From Bin87 sp965262485 (GTDB taxonomy: Bacteria; Chloroflexota; Dehalococcoidia; Lucifugimonadales; UBA3495), in the NCBI GenBank assembly GCA_965262485.1, contig OZ253540.1:1178001-1242000 (forward strand): 64,000 bases of DNA, given 5' to 3'. This document shows, in pieces, positions 8,402-16,454 of this stretch (the first letter of the stretch is position 1; every line of letters begins with the position of its first letter). The notes below the pieces were generated by a model. The model searched no databases and was not told the DNA's origin. It saw only the letters and a list, made by a program, of their open reading frames with translations. A program made the position numbers and the translations under genes.

Positions 8402-9703
8402 CTACGTCAGGCTCCAGCGGGGATTGGCTTCCACCCGTTCGCGAAGGTATTCCACCAACCACGGGCGAACCTCTTCTTCCAGGTAGAATGTGGGTTCGAT
8501 CAGCTCGGACTGGTCGGCGATGATACCTTCCTGGATACAACGCTCCGCGACATCGGTGCCGGGCATCACGCTGACACCCACGCGCAGGTTCGCCAGGGAC
8601 GGGCTGAGTCCGCGCAGAAATTCCAGCTTGTTGTCAACCGATTCACGGGTCTCTCCCGGTTCGCCGAACTGCTGCGAAATGGTGTAGTGCAGGCCGCCAT
8701 CCTCGCATAGCTGGGTGGTTTCCTTGAGCAAAGCGTAACGCGAAGTGTCGTTGTCGCCCTCGTGGGGATCGCCGCCGCGGGTTCCGCCCATCATCACCAG
8801 ACCGCAGCCGGCCTGCTTCATCAAGCCGATCAACTCGGAGTCGCAGGCATACGGCGCCAGGCAAGTGTTCCAACGCACCTTGACCTGGGCTTCCATGAGC
8901 GCGTTGCACAGCGACTTGGCATGTTCCAGGGGAACGTTGAAGCAGTTGTCAACGAAGAAAATCTTGCGGAGCCCATAGCGGTCGGTGACTTCGGCCACTT
9001 CCTCGACCACCTCGTCGATGGGTCGGATGACACGCCAGGCGCCTTCAGCGGTGTGGAAGTCTGCGGCGGACGTTGGATAGTAGAACCCGCCCAGCTTGGT
9101 GAGAACACTGACGCCGAAGCCGGCCTGGGCATACTTGGAGATGTCCAGGTCGTCGAGGCTGGGGCGGCTGACGAAATCGGAAGAACAGCGCATTCCGTTG
9201 TACACAACCTCGCCGTCTTCGCGGTAGAGGACACCGGTCATGCCACGGTAATCAGGCTCGCCAACCTCGACGCGATTGCACAACTCGGCAAACGTTTCGG
9301 CAGCGTCGCCGGCAATGCCCAGGTCGGGCTTTACGAATTCGAAGACTTGCTGCGGCATGATGCTGAACGCAGGGCCGCCGCAAACGATGGTTGCGTTGGA
9401 TATGGAACGGATCCGCTCGATGACACCCTTGGTAATTGGCAACTGCCACTGTGGGTCCATGTAGCTGTGGTTGCTCAGGTTTCGGATGGAGATGCCCACC
9501 AATTCGGGCTGGAACTCGGACACCACCTGCTCGACCTCACCGAGGTAATCGGTATCAGCGAACATCAGGTCAACCAGTTTGACCTCATGGCGCGTGCGGT
9601 CCAGATGACCGGCGACATAGGCCAAGCCGATGGGTATGGGTTGGGCACGCATACGGCTCATAACCCGATTGTGGCGGTTGGTAGCAATCAACAAAACACG
9701 CAT
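8402..9703 (-). CDS. B12-binding / radical SAM-like protein lacking the cluster cysteines
   Basis: 433 residues with a GGGAGGG ribosome site. Residues 1-140 resemble a cobalamin-binding Rossmann domain (MRVLLIATN, PIGLAYVAGHL, ELVGISIRN, IVCGGPAFS), without a DxHxxG motif. Residues about 180-430 align with a radical SAM core: the post-cluster block (RVIRPIDEVVEEV), the FFVDNCFN strand and the MMGGTRGGDP strand are present. Where the core should carry CxxxCxxC, the sequence is G206-FYY-P210-TS-A213, so all three iron-sulfur ligands are replaced at unchanged spacing. Normal radical SAM chemistry therefore looks impossible; it could be a cobalamin protein, a scaffold, or an enzyme with new chemistry. 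It stands alone, divergent from the TlpA-like gene. Confidence 0.75.
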   Translation of the reverse strand: MRVLLIATNRHNRVMSRMRAQPIPIGLAYVAGHLDRTRHEVKLVDLMFADTDYLGEVEQVVSEFQPELVGISIRNLSNHSYMDPQWQLPITKGVIERIRSISNATIVCGGPAFSIMPQQVFEFVKPDLGIAGDAAETFAELCNRVEVGEPDYRGMTGVLYREDGEVVYNGMRCSSDFVSRPSLDDLDISKYAQAGFGVSVLTKLGGFYYPTSAADFHTAEGAWRVIRPIDEVVEEVAEVTDRYGLRKIFFVDNCFNVPLEHAKSLCNALMEAQVKVRWNTCLAPYACDSELIGLMKQAGCGLVMMGGTRGGDPHEGDNDTSRYALLKETTQLCEDGGLHYTISQQFGEPGETRESVDNKLEFLRGLSPSLANLRVGVSVMPGTDVAERCIQEGIIADQSELIEPTFYLEEEVRPWLVEYLRERVEANPRWSLT

Positions 9704-9894
9704 CTCAAGACCCTCCCCGGCGTCTGTAAACGCCCCGATTGTACACCACGAAAGGTGTATGTGCTAATGGTAGCGATACAGCCGTCGGATATGGGCATTG
9801 GCTGCGCCAAAGGTGATATTCGCGTGGCTTAACAAGGCAATGGGGGTATGTTACTCTGATTTTCGCAACACCCTGACAAGGACGGTCTCGCTGG

Positions 9895-10434
9895 ATGGGC
9901 CAACAATTCAAAGCGTATCGATTCGTGCTCATGGCGACGGCAGCGCTGGTTGTTTTAGCCACGGTTGCTTGCTCCGGCACGGAACCGGCGGCCGATGCCA
10001 TCTACGATTTCGACATCAATTTCTACCAGGGTCAGGACATTGTGGGGGGCGATGTTGTTCCGGTGTCGGGCCTGCGAGGGCAGCCGGTAGTGCTCAATTT
10101 TTGGGCAGGACTCTGTCCTCCCTGCCGAGCGGAGATGCCAGAGTTTCAGAGTTTTGCCGACGCATACGCCGGCCGGGCGTTGGTGGTAGGCGTGGATCTG
10201 GGCCAGTTTTTCGGTTTGGGAAGCCAGGATGACGCGACCAGGTTGCTTGCCGAATTATCGGTGACGTACCCGGCCGGCTACACGAATAACGCCAATCTGG
10301 CGCGGGAGTTGGAAATCCTGGGATTGCCGGCCACTTTCTTCATAAACGCGGACGGGTCGGTTCACCGGCAATGGCAAGGGCCGCTGAACGAGGGAAAACT
10401 GGCTGAAATAACCGATGAGATGCTGAACCAGTAA
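9895..10434 (+). CDS. TlpA-like thiol-disulfide oxidoreductase lipoprotein
   Basis: 179-residue exported thioredoxin-fold protein. A signal peptide with lipobox TVAC (Cys about residue 27) is followed by the redox site WAGLCPPCRAEMPEF (about residues 67-81), i.e. a CPPC centre, and the cis-proline region LGLPATFFINADG (about 143-155). This is the TlpA/ResA pattern: reduction of periplasmic disulfides, often for cytochrome c maturation. No cytochrome assembly genes lie nearby, so the target is open. AAGGACGG lies about ten bases before the ATG. Confidence 0.88.
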   Translation: MGQQFKAYRFVLMATAALVVLATVACSGTEPAADAIYDFDINFYQGQDIVGGDVVPVSGLRGQPVVLNFWAGLCPPCRAEMPEFQSFADAYAGRALVVGVDLGQFFGLGSQDDATRLLAELSVTYPAGYTNNANLARELEILGLPATFFINADGSVHRQWQGPLNEGKLAEITDEMLNQ

Positions 10435-10478
10435 CGCAGGCAGCAACACAGCGCATGGCCGTTGAAGTTGAAGGGAAC

Positions 10479-11438
10479 ATGACCATATCGAACAATTCCA
10501 TCACGTTCGGCTGCAACCTGAGCGTGGACAATTATTGGGATGTGGGGGAATTCGCCCGTCGAGCGGAAGACCTGGGTTTTGACCGGGTTGCCGTCGGCGA
10601 GCACGTCATGGACGGCAACCCGCCGCGTCCCACTATGCTGGGGCTGCCGGCGATGGCAGCAGCGGCCGGGGCCACATCGCGAATCCGGGTGCTGACCGGG
10701 ATCGTCATCGCACCGTTGTACCACCCGGTGATGCTGGCGAAGCTGGTATCTACGGTGGATCAAATCTCCGGCGGTCGCCTGGATTTCGGCATTGGCGTGA
10801 GCGGCCAACGGGACACGCGGATTGAATTTGAAGCTCTGGAAATTCCGATCAGTACCAGAGGACGGCGCACCGACGAAATTTTGCAGGCGATGAAGCAGTT
10901 ATGGACCAGTGAGCACGTGTCCCATCACGGTCGTTTTTTCAATTTCGACGACATAACCCTGCTGCCGAAACCGTCCCAGCACCCCTACCCGCCAATCTGG
11001 GTTGCCGGTAGAAGCGATGCCGCTGTGCGGAGGGCCGCCATCGACGGCGACGGCTGGTATCCCTACCTGTTCACGGTGAACCGCATCCGGCGGTCGAATC
11101 AGAATGTGCGCGACATGGCGGAAGAGTCTGGGCGGGACCTTTCGGGCTACCACTGGGGCTTGAACCAGCCAACCGCCATACACACGGATCCAGACCAGGC
11201 CCTGCAAACCGCAATCGCCCACGTCGGACAACGCTACGTTACGGCTGAACGCAGCGCTGAGGATATTGCCCGGGCGTTGTGCATCACGGGGAACGCGGAG
11301 GATTGCGTGGGCGCCATTCAGGAACGGATCGACGCCGGGGTTCGGGATTTCGTTTTTGGATTCCTGTCCGGGGAACCGGCGGAATACTTTTCGCAGATGG
11401 AGTTGTTCTCCAACCGTGTGCTGTCGCATTTCAAGTAG
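10479..11438 (+). CDS. LLM class flavin-dependent oxidoreductase
   Basis: Luciferase-like TIM-barrel enzyme of 319 residues from the ATG at 10479 (AAGGG just upstream; an alternative ATG lies at 10455). Family signs are FGCNLSVDNYWDVGEFARRA, GFDRVAVGEHVM, RIRVLTGIVIAPLYHPVMLA, SGGRLDFGIGVSG and the substrate-side PYPPIWVAGRSDAAVRRAA. Such enzymes use FMNH2 or coenzyme F420 to oxidise or monooxygenate organic substrates; the F420-type TIGR03619 group is the closest match by eye. Chemistry and substrate cannot be set from sequence. It starts 44 bases after the TlpA-like gene and is one of four LLM genes here. Confidence 0.87.
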   Translation: MTISNNSITFGCNLSVDNYWDVGEFARRAEDLGFDRVAVGEHVMDGNPPRPTMLGLPAMAAAAGATSRIRVLTGIVIAPLYHPVMLAKLVSTVDQISGGRLDFGIGVSGQRDTRIEFEALEIPISTRGRRTDEILQAMKQLWTSEHVSHHGRFFNFDDITLLPKPSQHPYPPIWVAGRSDAAVRRAAIDGDGWYPYLFTVNRIRRSNQNVRDMAEESGRDLSGYHWGLNQPTAIHTDPDQALQTAIAHVGQRYVTAERSAEDIARALCITGNAEDCVGAIQERIDAGVRDFVFGFLSGEPAEYFSQMELFSNRVLSHFK

Positions 11439-11458
11439 CATCGAAAGTCGGGCGTTTC

Positions 11459-11656
11459 CTCACGCGTACCCACTTTGTCAAACCAAACCAGGAGAATGCC
11501 GTTGCGAAGGGCACCCACCCCCACCTGTCATTGCGAGGAGCGCAGCGACGTGGCAATCTCGTTGAGGTTGAGCACACGCCGGGGAACCACCATTGCTACG
11601 GCGCCGAGATTGCCACGCTGCGCTCGCAATGACAGATTAAGGTGGGTACGCATGAG
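11459..11656. repeat. MITE-like palindromic repeat element
   Basis: This roughly 200-base element fills most of the 334-base gap between two LLM genes. Its ends are inverted copies of CTCAYGCGTACCCAC (11459-11473 and 11642-11656). Inside, TGTCATTGCGAG...GTGGCAATCTCG (11526-11561) is mirrored by CGAGATTGCCAC...CGCAATGACA (11605-11634). A half copy of the same element lies at 35121-35172. No protein is encoded; the short open frames across it are by-products of the palindrome. Confidence 0.85.
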
Positions 11657-11772
11657 CGGGGGTTGCGACGTTTCTGGGTCGTTAGGACACAAAACTGATC
11701 TCTCGGTGAAACAGCTTTAACGAATTTGGATATGATTTACAATCCGGGTGCAGCATCGGCGCTCTTCGAGGA

Positions 11773-12789
11773 ATGGGAATGAAATTCGGGATCTACAGTT
11801 CAATCGCCGACCCGCCGGCTGGGGAGAACCTGGCGCTGCGCGTCGAAGAAGTGGTAGCGGAAGCCAGGCTGGCCGAATCGGTTGGGTTCGACTCGTGCTT
11901 TTTCGGTGAACATCACCAGGACCGCGATGGTTTTTTGCCGTCTCCATTGATCGTTTCGGCTGCGGTGGCGGCGCAAACGACCACGCTGAACCTGGGCACT
12001 TCGGTAATTCTGCTGCCACTGCATCACCCGGTCAAGATGGCCGAAGACGTCATCACGCTGGACATCGTTTCACGGGGAAGATTCATACTGGGTGTAGGGC
12101 TGGGCTATCAGCCGGTGGATTTTCGGACGTTCGAGATTCCCATCGACCAACGCGTGAGCCGATTTGAAGAGGAAATAGAGATAATCCGGCAATGTTGGGG
12201 CGGCAGCGCTTTTTCGTTCTCCGGAGAACATTTCAACCTGGAAGACATTACAATCAGACCCAGGCCGTATTCCGATCCGTCTCCGCCATTGTGGATCGGC
12301 GCCAGCCGAGCGCCGGGCGCGCGCCGGGCCGGACGGATCGCCGACGGGTTTGTGGCCGGCCCCAGCACCGACCTGCCAGGCACCATCGCGCTGACCGACG
12401 CCTACCATAAGGCCGCCGAGGAAGCGGGTCGGGAGCCAGTGCTGTGCCTGATGCGCGACGCGTGGGTGGCCCCAACCCACGCCGAAGCGGAACGCGTTTA
12501 CGGGCCTGAGGTGATAGACGCCTACAAATACTACTGGCGCAACGGATTGAACGAATTTCGCCACTACGCTAACGAATCGGACATCAACATGGATAACATG
12601 GCCACCGACCGGCTCATCATCGGTGAACCGCAGCAGGTGGTTGATGACTTCCACCGCTGGAAGGAGGCGACCGGAGCGAATTACTTCCTGCTGCGACTGC
12701 GCCACGCTCATTCCGGTGGCCCGCCTCACGAGCGGATCATGGAGGCCATCCAGCTGTTCGGAGAAGAAGTAATACCGCACTGTCAATAA
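11773..12789 (+). CDS. LLM class flavin-dependent oxidoreductase
   Basis: Second luciferase-like enzyme, 338 residues, with ATGs at 11773 and 11779. Visible family features are MKFGIYSSIADPP, GFDSCFFGEHHQ (the His-rich active-site loop), TTLNLGTSVILLPLHHPVKM, SRGRFILGVGLGYQPVDF and PPLWIGASRAPGARRAG. The EHHQ loop and the C-terminal 'DFHRWKEATGANYFLLRLR' block recall bacterial luciferase-type monooxygenases rather than the F420 dehydrogenases. Role probably oxidation of an organic compound; substrate unknown. The CMD gene follows in the same direction, 55 bases on. Confidence 0.88.
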   Translation: MGMKFGIYSSIADPPAGENLALRVEEVVAEARLAESVGFDSCFFGEHHQDRDGFLPSPLIVSAAVAAQTTTLNLGTSVILLPLHHPVKMAEDVITLDIVSRGRFILGVGLGYQPVDFRTFEIPIDQRVSRFEEEIEIIRQCWGGSAFSFSGEHFNLEDITIRPRPYSDPSPPLWIGASRAPGARRAGRIADGFVAGPSTDLPGTIALTDAYHKAAEEAGREPVLCLMRDAWVAPTHAEAERVYGPEVIDAYKYYWRNGLNEFRHYANESDINMDNMATDRLIIGEPQQVVDDFHRWKEATGANYFLLRLRHAHSGGPPHERIMEAIQLFGEEVIPHCQ

Positions 12790-12844
12790 GTCCTTTCGTA
12801 TCAACAATGCTCGTATCAACACCGCTTTCCACAGGAGAATGACC

Positions 12845-13405
12845 ATGCCCCGAATTCCTACCGCTGACCGCAACGCCGTCCCCCAGGACCAACTGGCGGC
12901 GTTCGATTCCATCGTGGCCTCCCGCAATAACGAAGTTCCCGCGCTGGGACCAATCGCCATCCAGCTCCACGTTCCTGAAATAGCGGAACGTGGAGAAGCG
13001 CTGCGTGCCTACTTGCGCGCTGAAGGCTCGTCGCTGCCCGACAACGCGCAGGAACTGGCGATGCTGACAACCGCCCGCGAACTGGACTGCCAGTTTATCT
13101 GGCATGCCCACGCCGCTGCCGGTCGGCGCGCCGGCCTCAGCGATTCACTGGTTGACAGCCTGCGCGACAAAAGTGATTTGCCTGCCCTCTCTGCGGAGGA
13201 GGCCGCCGTTATCAACTACGGCCGGGAGTTTTTCCGTACCCGCCGGGTTACGCAATCCACATTTGACGCTGCCTACTCAGCTTTTGGCGAACGGGGGATC
13301 GTGGAACTAACCAACCTGATGGGTTACTACTCGGTGCTGGCCTTCAATCTCAACGCCTTCGAGCAGCTTCCGCCCGCATCAGACGAACCGTTCCTGCCGG
13401 TTTAG
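12845..13405 (+). CDS. carboxymuconolactone decarboxylase (CMD) family protein
   Basis: 186 residues from the ATG at 12845, seven bases behind AGGAG; an ATG at 12839 sits too close to that site. The core is ELAMLTTARELDCQFIWHAH (about residues 67-86), then AAAGRRAGLSDSLVDSLRD. Like its paralogue at 4792-5358 it lacks CxxC. Both copies directly follow an oxidative or aldolase-type enzyme gene, which favours a role in ring-lactone or carboxylate catabolism over peroxide removal. It ends 18 bases before tldD. Confidence 0.85.
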   Translation: MPRIPTADRNAVPQDQLAAFDSIVASRNNEVPALGPIAIQLHVPEIAERGEALRAYLRAEGSSLPDNAQELAMLTTARELDCQFIWHAHAAAGRRAGLSDSLVDSLRDKSDLPALSAEEAAVINYGREFFRTRRVTQSTFDAAYSAFGERGIVELTNLMGYYSVLAFNLNAFEQLPPASDEPFLPV

Positions 13406-13423
13406 CAAGGCCCCCGGAACGGC

Positions 13424-14881
13424 ATGGACGCGATAATCGCCACCGCTCTAGACACAGCGCGGCAACTGGGCGCTCAATACGCAGACCTGCGGTTGGTTCA
13501 GAACCGCGAGGAACGGATTGTCGTGCGCAACGGGATAGTGGAAACGCTGTCCGGCGACGAGTCGATGGGATTGGGCATCAGGGCGTTGTTCGATGGAGCA
13601 TGGGGTTTCGCGTCCACCCGGCGGCTGACCACCGAGGCGGCAGATCAGGCCGCCGGCCAAGCGGTGCAAATAGCCCGGGCGTCGGCGCGGCACAATGGCC
13701 CCGGGCTACCGGCGGCCGATGTGCTGGGGCCTCCGGTCAAAAATACCGGAAACTACGCTACTCCGCTGGAGGTCGATCCCTTCACCGTGTCTCTGGATGA
13801 CAAGCTGAGACTGCTGCTGTCGGCTGATGCTGAAATGGCTCAAGTACCGCAGGTAAGCTCGCGCATGGGCAACCTGGTGTTTATTCGGGAGGAGCGCACG
13901 TTCGCCAACACCGAAGGCGCCGAGATTCACCAGACCATTTGCGAAGCGGGCGGAGGGATACAGGTTACGGCGGTGGGTAATGACGAAATCCAGCGACGTT
14001 CGTATCCCCAATCCCACGGCCGGCAGCAGGGATGCGGCGGTTGGGAATACATCGTTGCCATGGACATACCAGCCAACGCCCGTCGCATCGCCGAAGAAGC
14101 GGCCGAGTTGCTTACCGCCGAACCTTGTCCGTCAGGTATTACGACCGATCTGATCATCGACAGCAGCCAGCTGGCGTTGCAGATCCACGAATCCTGCGGA
14201 CATGCGGTGGAGCTGGACCGGGCGTTGGGTGAAGAAGCATCGTTCGCCGGCACGTCATTCCTGACGCCTGACCTGCTGAACAACTATCGGTACGGGTCTG
14301 AGCAGGTGCACATCACCGCCGACAGCACGAGCCCGACGGGCCTGGGGACATTCGGTTGGGATGACGAGGGGTTGCCGGCTCAGGCTACCGACATCATCCG
14401 GGTCGGTGAATTCGTCGGGTATCTGATGTCGCGCGAGTCGGCGAACAGGTTGGGTCTGGTTTCCAACGGCTGTATGCGCGCATCGTCGTGGAATCGAATT
14501 CCGCTGATACGCATGACCAACGTTAGCCTCCAACCCGGAGCGTGGTCGCTGGACGACCTGATCGCTGACACGGACGACGGCATCTATCTGGAAACGAACC
14601 GGTCGTGGTCGATAGACGACCGGCGGTACAACTTCCAGTTCGGCGCCGAGATTGGTCGGGAGATCAAGAACGGCAAGCTGGGTCGCCTGCTGCGCAACTG
14701 CACCTACACCGGAATAACTCCGGAATTCTGGAGGAGTTGCGACGCCATCTGTGGGCCGGAACATTGGCAGCTGTGGGGAACTCCGCGCTGCGGGAAAGGC
14801 CAGCCCGGACAGATAGCTCACACCAGCCACGGCGCCAGCCCCACCAGATTCCGCGGTGTGCGGGTCGGTGTAATGCCGTGA
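13424..14881 (+). CDS. tldD: TldD/PmbA family metalloprotease, TldD-type subunit
   Basis: 485-residue catalytic subunit of a TldD/TldE-type protease, a cytosolic enzyme that trims peptides and unfolded proteins (in E. coli, microcin B17 precursor and CcdA). The zinc motif HExxxH is present as HESCGHAVELDR (about residues 250-261). The N-terminal barrel shows YADLRLVQNREERIVVRNG and the C-terminal region has the family Cys in GTPRCGKGQP. It is followed after 22 bases by the TldE-type subunit, the normal partner. Length and motifs are standard. Confidence 0.92.
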   Translation: MDAIIATALDTARQLGAQYADLRLVQNREERIVVRNGIVETLSGDESMGLGIRALFDGAWGFASTRRLTTEAADQAAGQAVQIARASARHNGPGLPAADVLGPPVKNTGNYATPLEVDPFTVSLDDKLRLLLSADAEMAQVPQVSSRMGNLVFIREERTFANTEGAEIHQTICEAGGGIQVTAVGNDEIQRRSYPQSHGRQQGCGGWEYIVAMDIPANARRIAEEAAELLTAEPCPSGITTDLIIDSSQLALQIHESCGHAVELDRALGEEASFAGTSFLTPDLLNNYRYGSEQVHITADSTSPTGLGTFGWDDEGLPAQATDIIRVGEFVGYLMSRESANRLGLVSNGCMRASSWNRIPLIRMTNVSLQPGAWSLDDLIADTDDGIYLETNRSWSIDDRRYNFQFGAEIGREIKNGKLGRLLRNCTYTGITPEFWRSCDAICGPEHWQLWGTPRCGKGQPGQIAHTSHGASPTRFRGVRVGVMP

Positions 14882-14903
14882 TGGATACCGTGGTCCATTT
14901 CAC

Positions 14904-16235
14904 ATGCTAGGTCGCGAAGAAATCAGCTCACTGCTGCACGATGCATTGCGACACCGCGGCGCGGCGGACGCGGACATCTACGTAACCGCATCCCAGCAGG
15001 CGTTGACACGATTTGCCAATAACCGCATCCACCAAAATGTTTACCACGACGACGCGGTAGCCCACATCCGGGTCGCCGACGGCAAGCGCCAGGGTCGTGC
15101 GGTTACTAACAACCTGTCTCCGGCTGGACTGGCGGCGGCGGTTCGACTGGCCAGCGAACACGCCCGCTTGATGCCCGAGGATCCGGATTTCCAGGGGTTG
15201 CCTGAACCGGCGGCGGCTCCGGTCATAGCTGCCTGCGACCAATCTACTATCTCGTATGGCGCGGACCAAAGAGCGGCGATGGCGGGGATCGTTTGTCGCA
15301 AGGCCGCCGCAGCCAATCTGGACGCCGCCGGTTTTTGTCGGACGGGAGTTACCGAGTTGGCGGTGGTCAGTTCGCGGGGCGCCGACGCCTACCATGCCGG
15401 CACGTTCTCCGGGCTGCTCGTCACCGCACGGGGCAATGATTCTGCGGGATGGTCGAAGGGCGGCGGTTGGCGAATCGACGACGTCGACACCGAATCGCTG
15501 GCCGATGAGGCCATCGGGAAAGCCCTGGGCGGTCGGAACCCGCAACCGCTTGAAACCGGTGAATATCCGGTCGTGCTGGAACACTATGCGGTGGACGACA
15601 TGCTGGAAGCGTTGAGTTTTTACGGCATGGGCGCTCAGATGGTGCAGGATCAGCGCAGCTGGATGAATGGTGTAATGGGTGAGGCGGCAATGAGTCCGCT
15701 AATCTCCATCTGGGACGACGGCACGCATCCTTCCGGGTGGCCGGTGCCATTCGATGCTGAGGGAGTGCCCAAGCAGCGGGTGGAAATAGTGGCGGATGGT
15801 GTGGTTCGGGGTCCGGTGTATAACGCCTATACAGCAGGCAAGGCGGGAGTTGCATCGACGGGCCATCAACGCGGCGCAACCGGCGGGCCGACGGCGACCA
15901 ACCTTTTCATGCGGCCCGGCGACCACTCCACCGAAGATCTGATCGGTTCGGTGGAACGGGGTTTGTACATCACGCGTTTTTACTACACGCGCCTGGCTCA
16001 TAGCCGCGGCTGCGTGATGACCGGTATGACGAGAGACGGCACGTTTCTGATCGAAAACGGCGAGTTGACCGCGCCGGTGAAGAACCTGCGTTTTACACAA
16101 AGTTACGTAGAAGCATTGGCCGGTTGCGAAAAGCTTTCCGACCGGGCTCAGCTGAATTTGAACGAGGCCGGCGTGGCGGTTAACGTTCCGGCGGCATTGC
16201 TGTCTGCCTGGAGATTCACGGGGCAGACGGTATAA
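14904..16235 (+). CDS. tldE: TldD/PmbA family protein, TldE (PmbA)-type subunit
   Basis: 443-residue partner subunit. It shares the fold (ADADIYVTASQQALTRFANN at the N-terminus, GLYITRFYYTRLAHSRGCVM near residue 355) but has no HExxxH, as expected for the non-catalytic TldE/PmbA half that shapes the proteolytic chamber. Adjacent tldD and tldE in one direction support a heterodimer. The next gene, a GatC-like subunit, begins 26 bases later. Confidence 0.9.
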   Translation: MLGREEISSLLHDALRHRGAADADIYVTASQQALTRFANNRIHQNVYHDDAVAHIRVADGKRQGRAVTNNLSPAGLAAAVRLASEHARLMPEDPDFQGLPEPAAAPVIAACDQSTISYGADQRAAMAGIVCRKAAAANLDAAGFCRTGVTELAVVSSRGADAYHAGTFSGLLVTARGNDSAGWSKGGGWRIDDVDTESLADEAIGKALGGRNPQPLETGEYPVVLEHYAVDDMLEALSFYGMGAQMVQDQRSWMNGVMGEAAMSPLISIWDDGTHPSGWPVPFDAEGVPKQRVEIVADGVVRGPVYNAYTAGKAGVASTGHQRGATGGPTATNLFMRPGDHSTEDLIGSVERGLYITRFYYTRLAHSRGCVMTGMTRDGTFLIENGELTAPVKNLRFTQSYVEALAGCEKLSDRAQLNLNEAGVAVNVPAALLSAWRFTGQTV

Positions 16236-16261
16236 TCACCAGGTTATTATGGGGAGGACAA

Positions 16262-16453
16262 ATGGCAGACTTGACCAACGACGACGTGCAGGCATTAGCC
16301 AAAGCGGTTAGCCTGACGTTGGCAGAACCGGAACTCAGCCAGGTTACGCATAGCCTGAACGCGATGCTGGAATCGATGGCAGCGATTGACCCGTCCGGGT
16401 TCAACCTGGAGGAATACGTCGCGGTAACCCAACCGGCAGACCTGGAGGCATAA
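16262..16453 (+). CDS. GatC-like small subunit paired with an amidase
   Basis: 63 residues; GGGGAGG lies five bases before the ATG. The helical repeat VQALAKAVSLTLAEPELSQV followed by LNAMLESMAAIDPSGF resembles the first half of GatC, but the C-terminal arm that wraps GatA in the amidotransferase is missing. It resembles AtzG-type accessory subunits that stabilise a single amidase. The gene ends one base before the amidase start codon, which strongly suggests a complex with that enzyme. Confidence 0.7.
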   Translation: MADLTNDDVQALAKAVSLTLAEPELSQVTHSLNAMLESMAAIDPSGFNLEEYVAVTQPADLEA

Positions 16454-16454
16454 C

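Noticed and set aside
11475..11720. Short protein-coding frames in the gap between two LLM genes
   Set aside because: They translate the palindromic element; no start signals and no conserved features.
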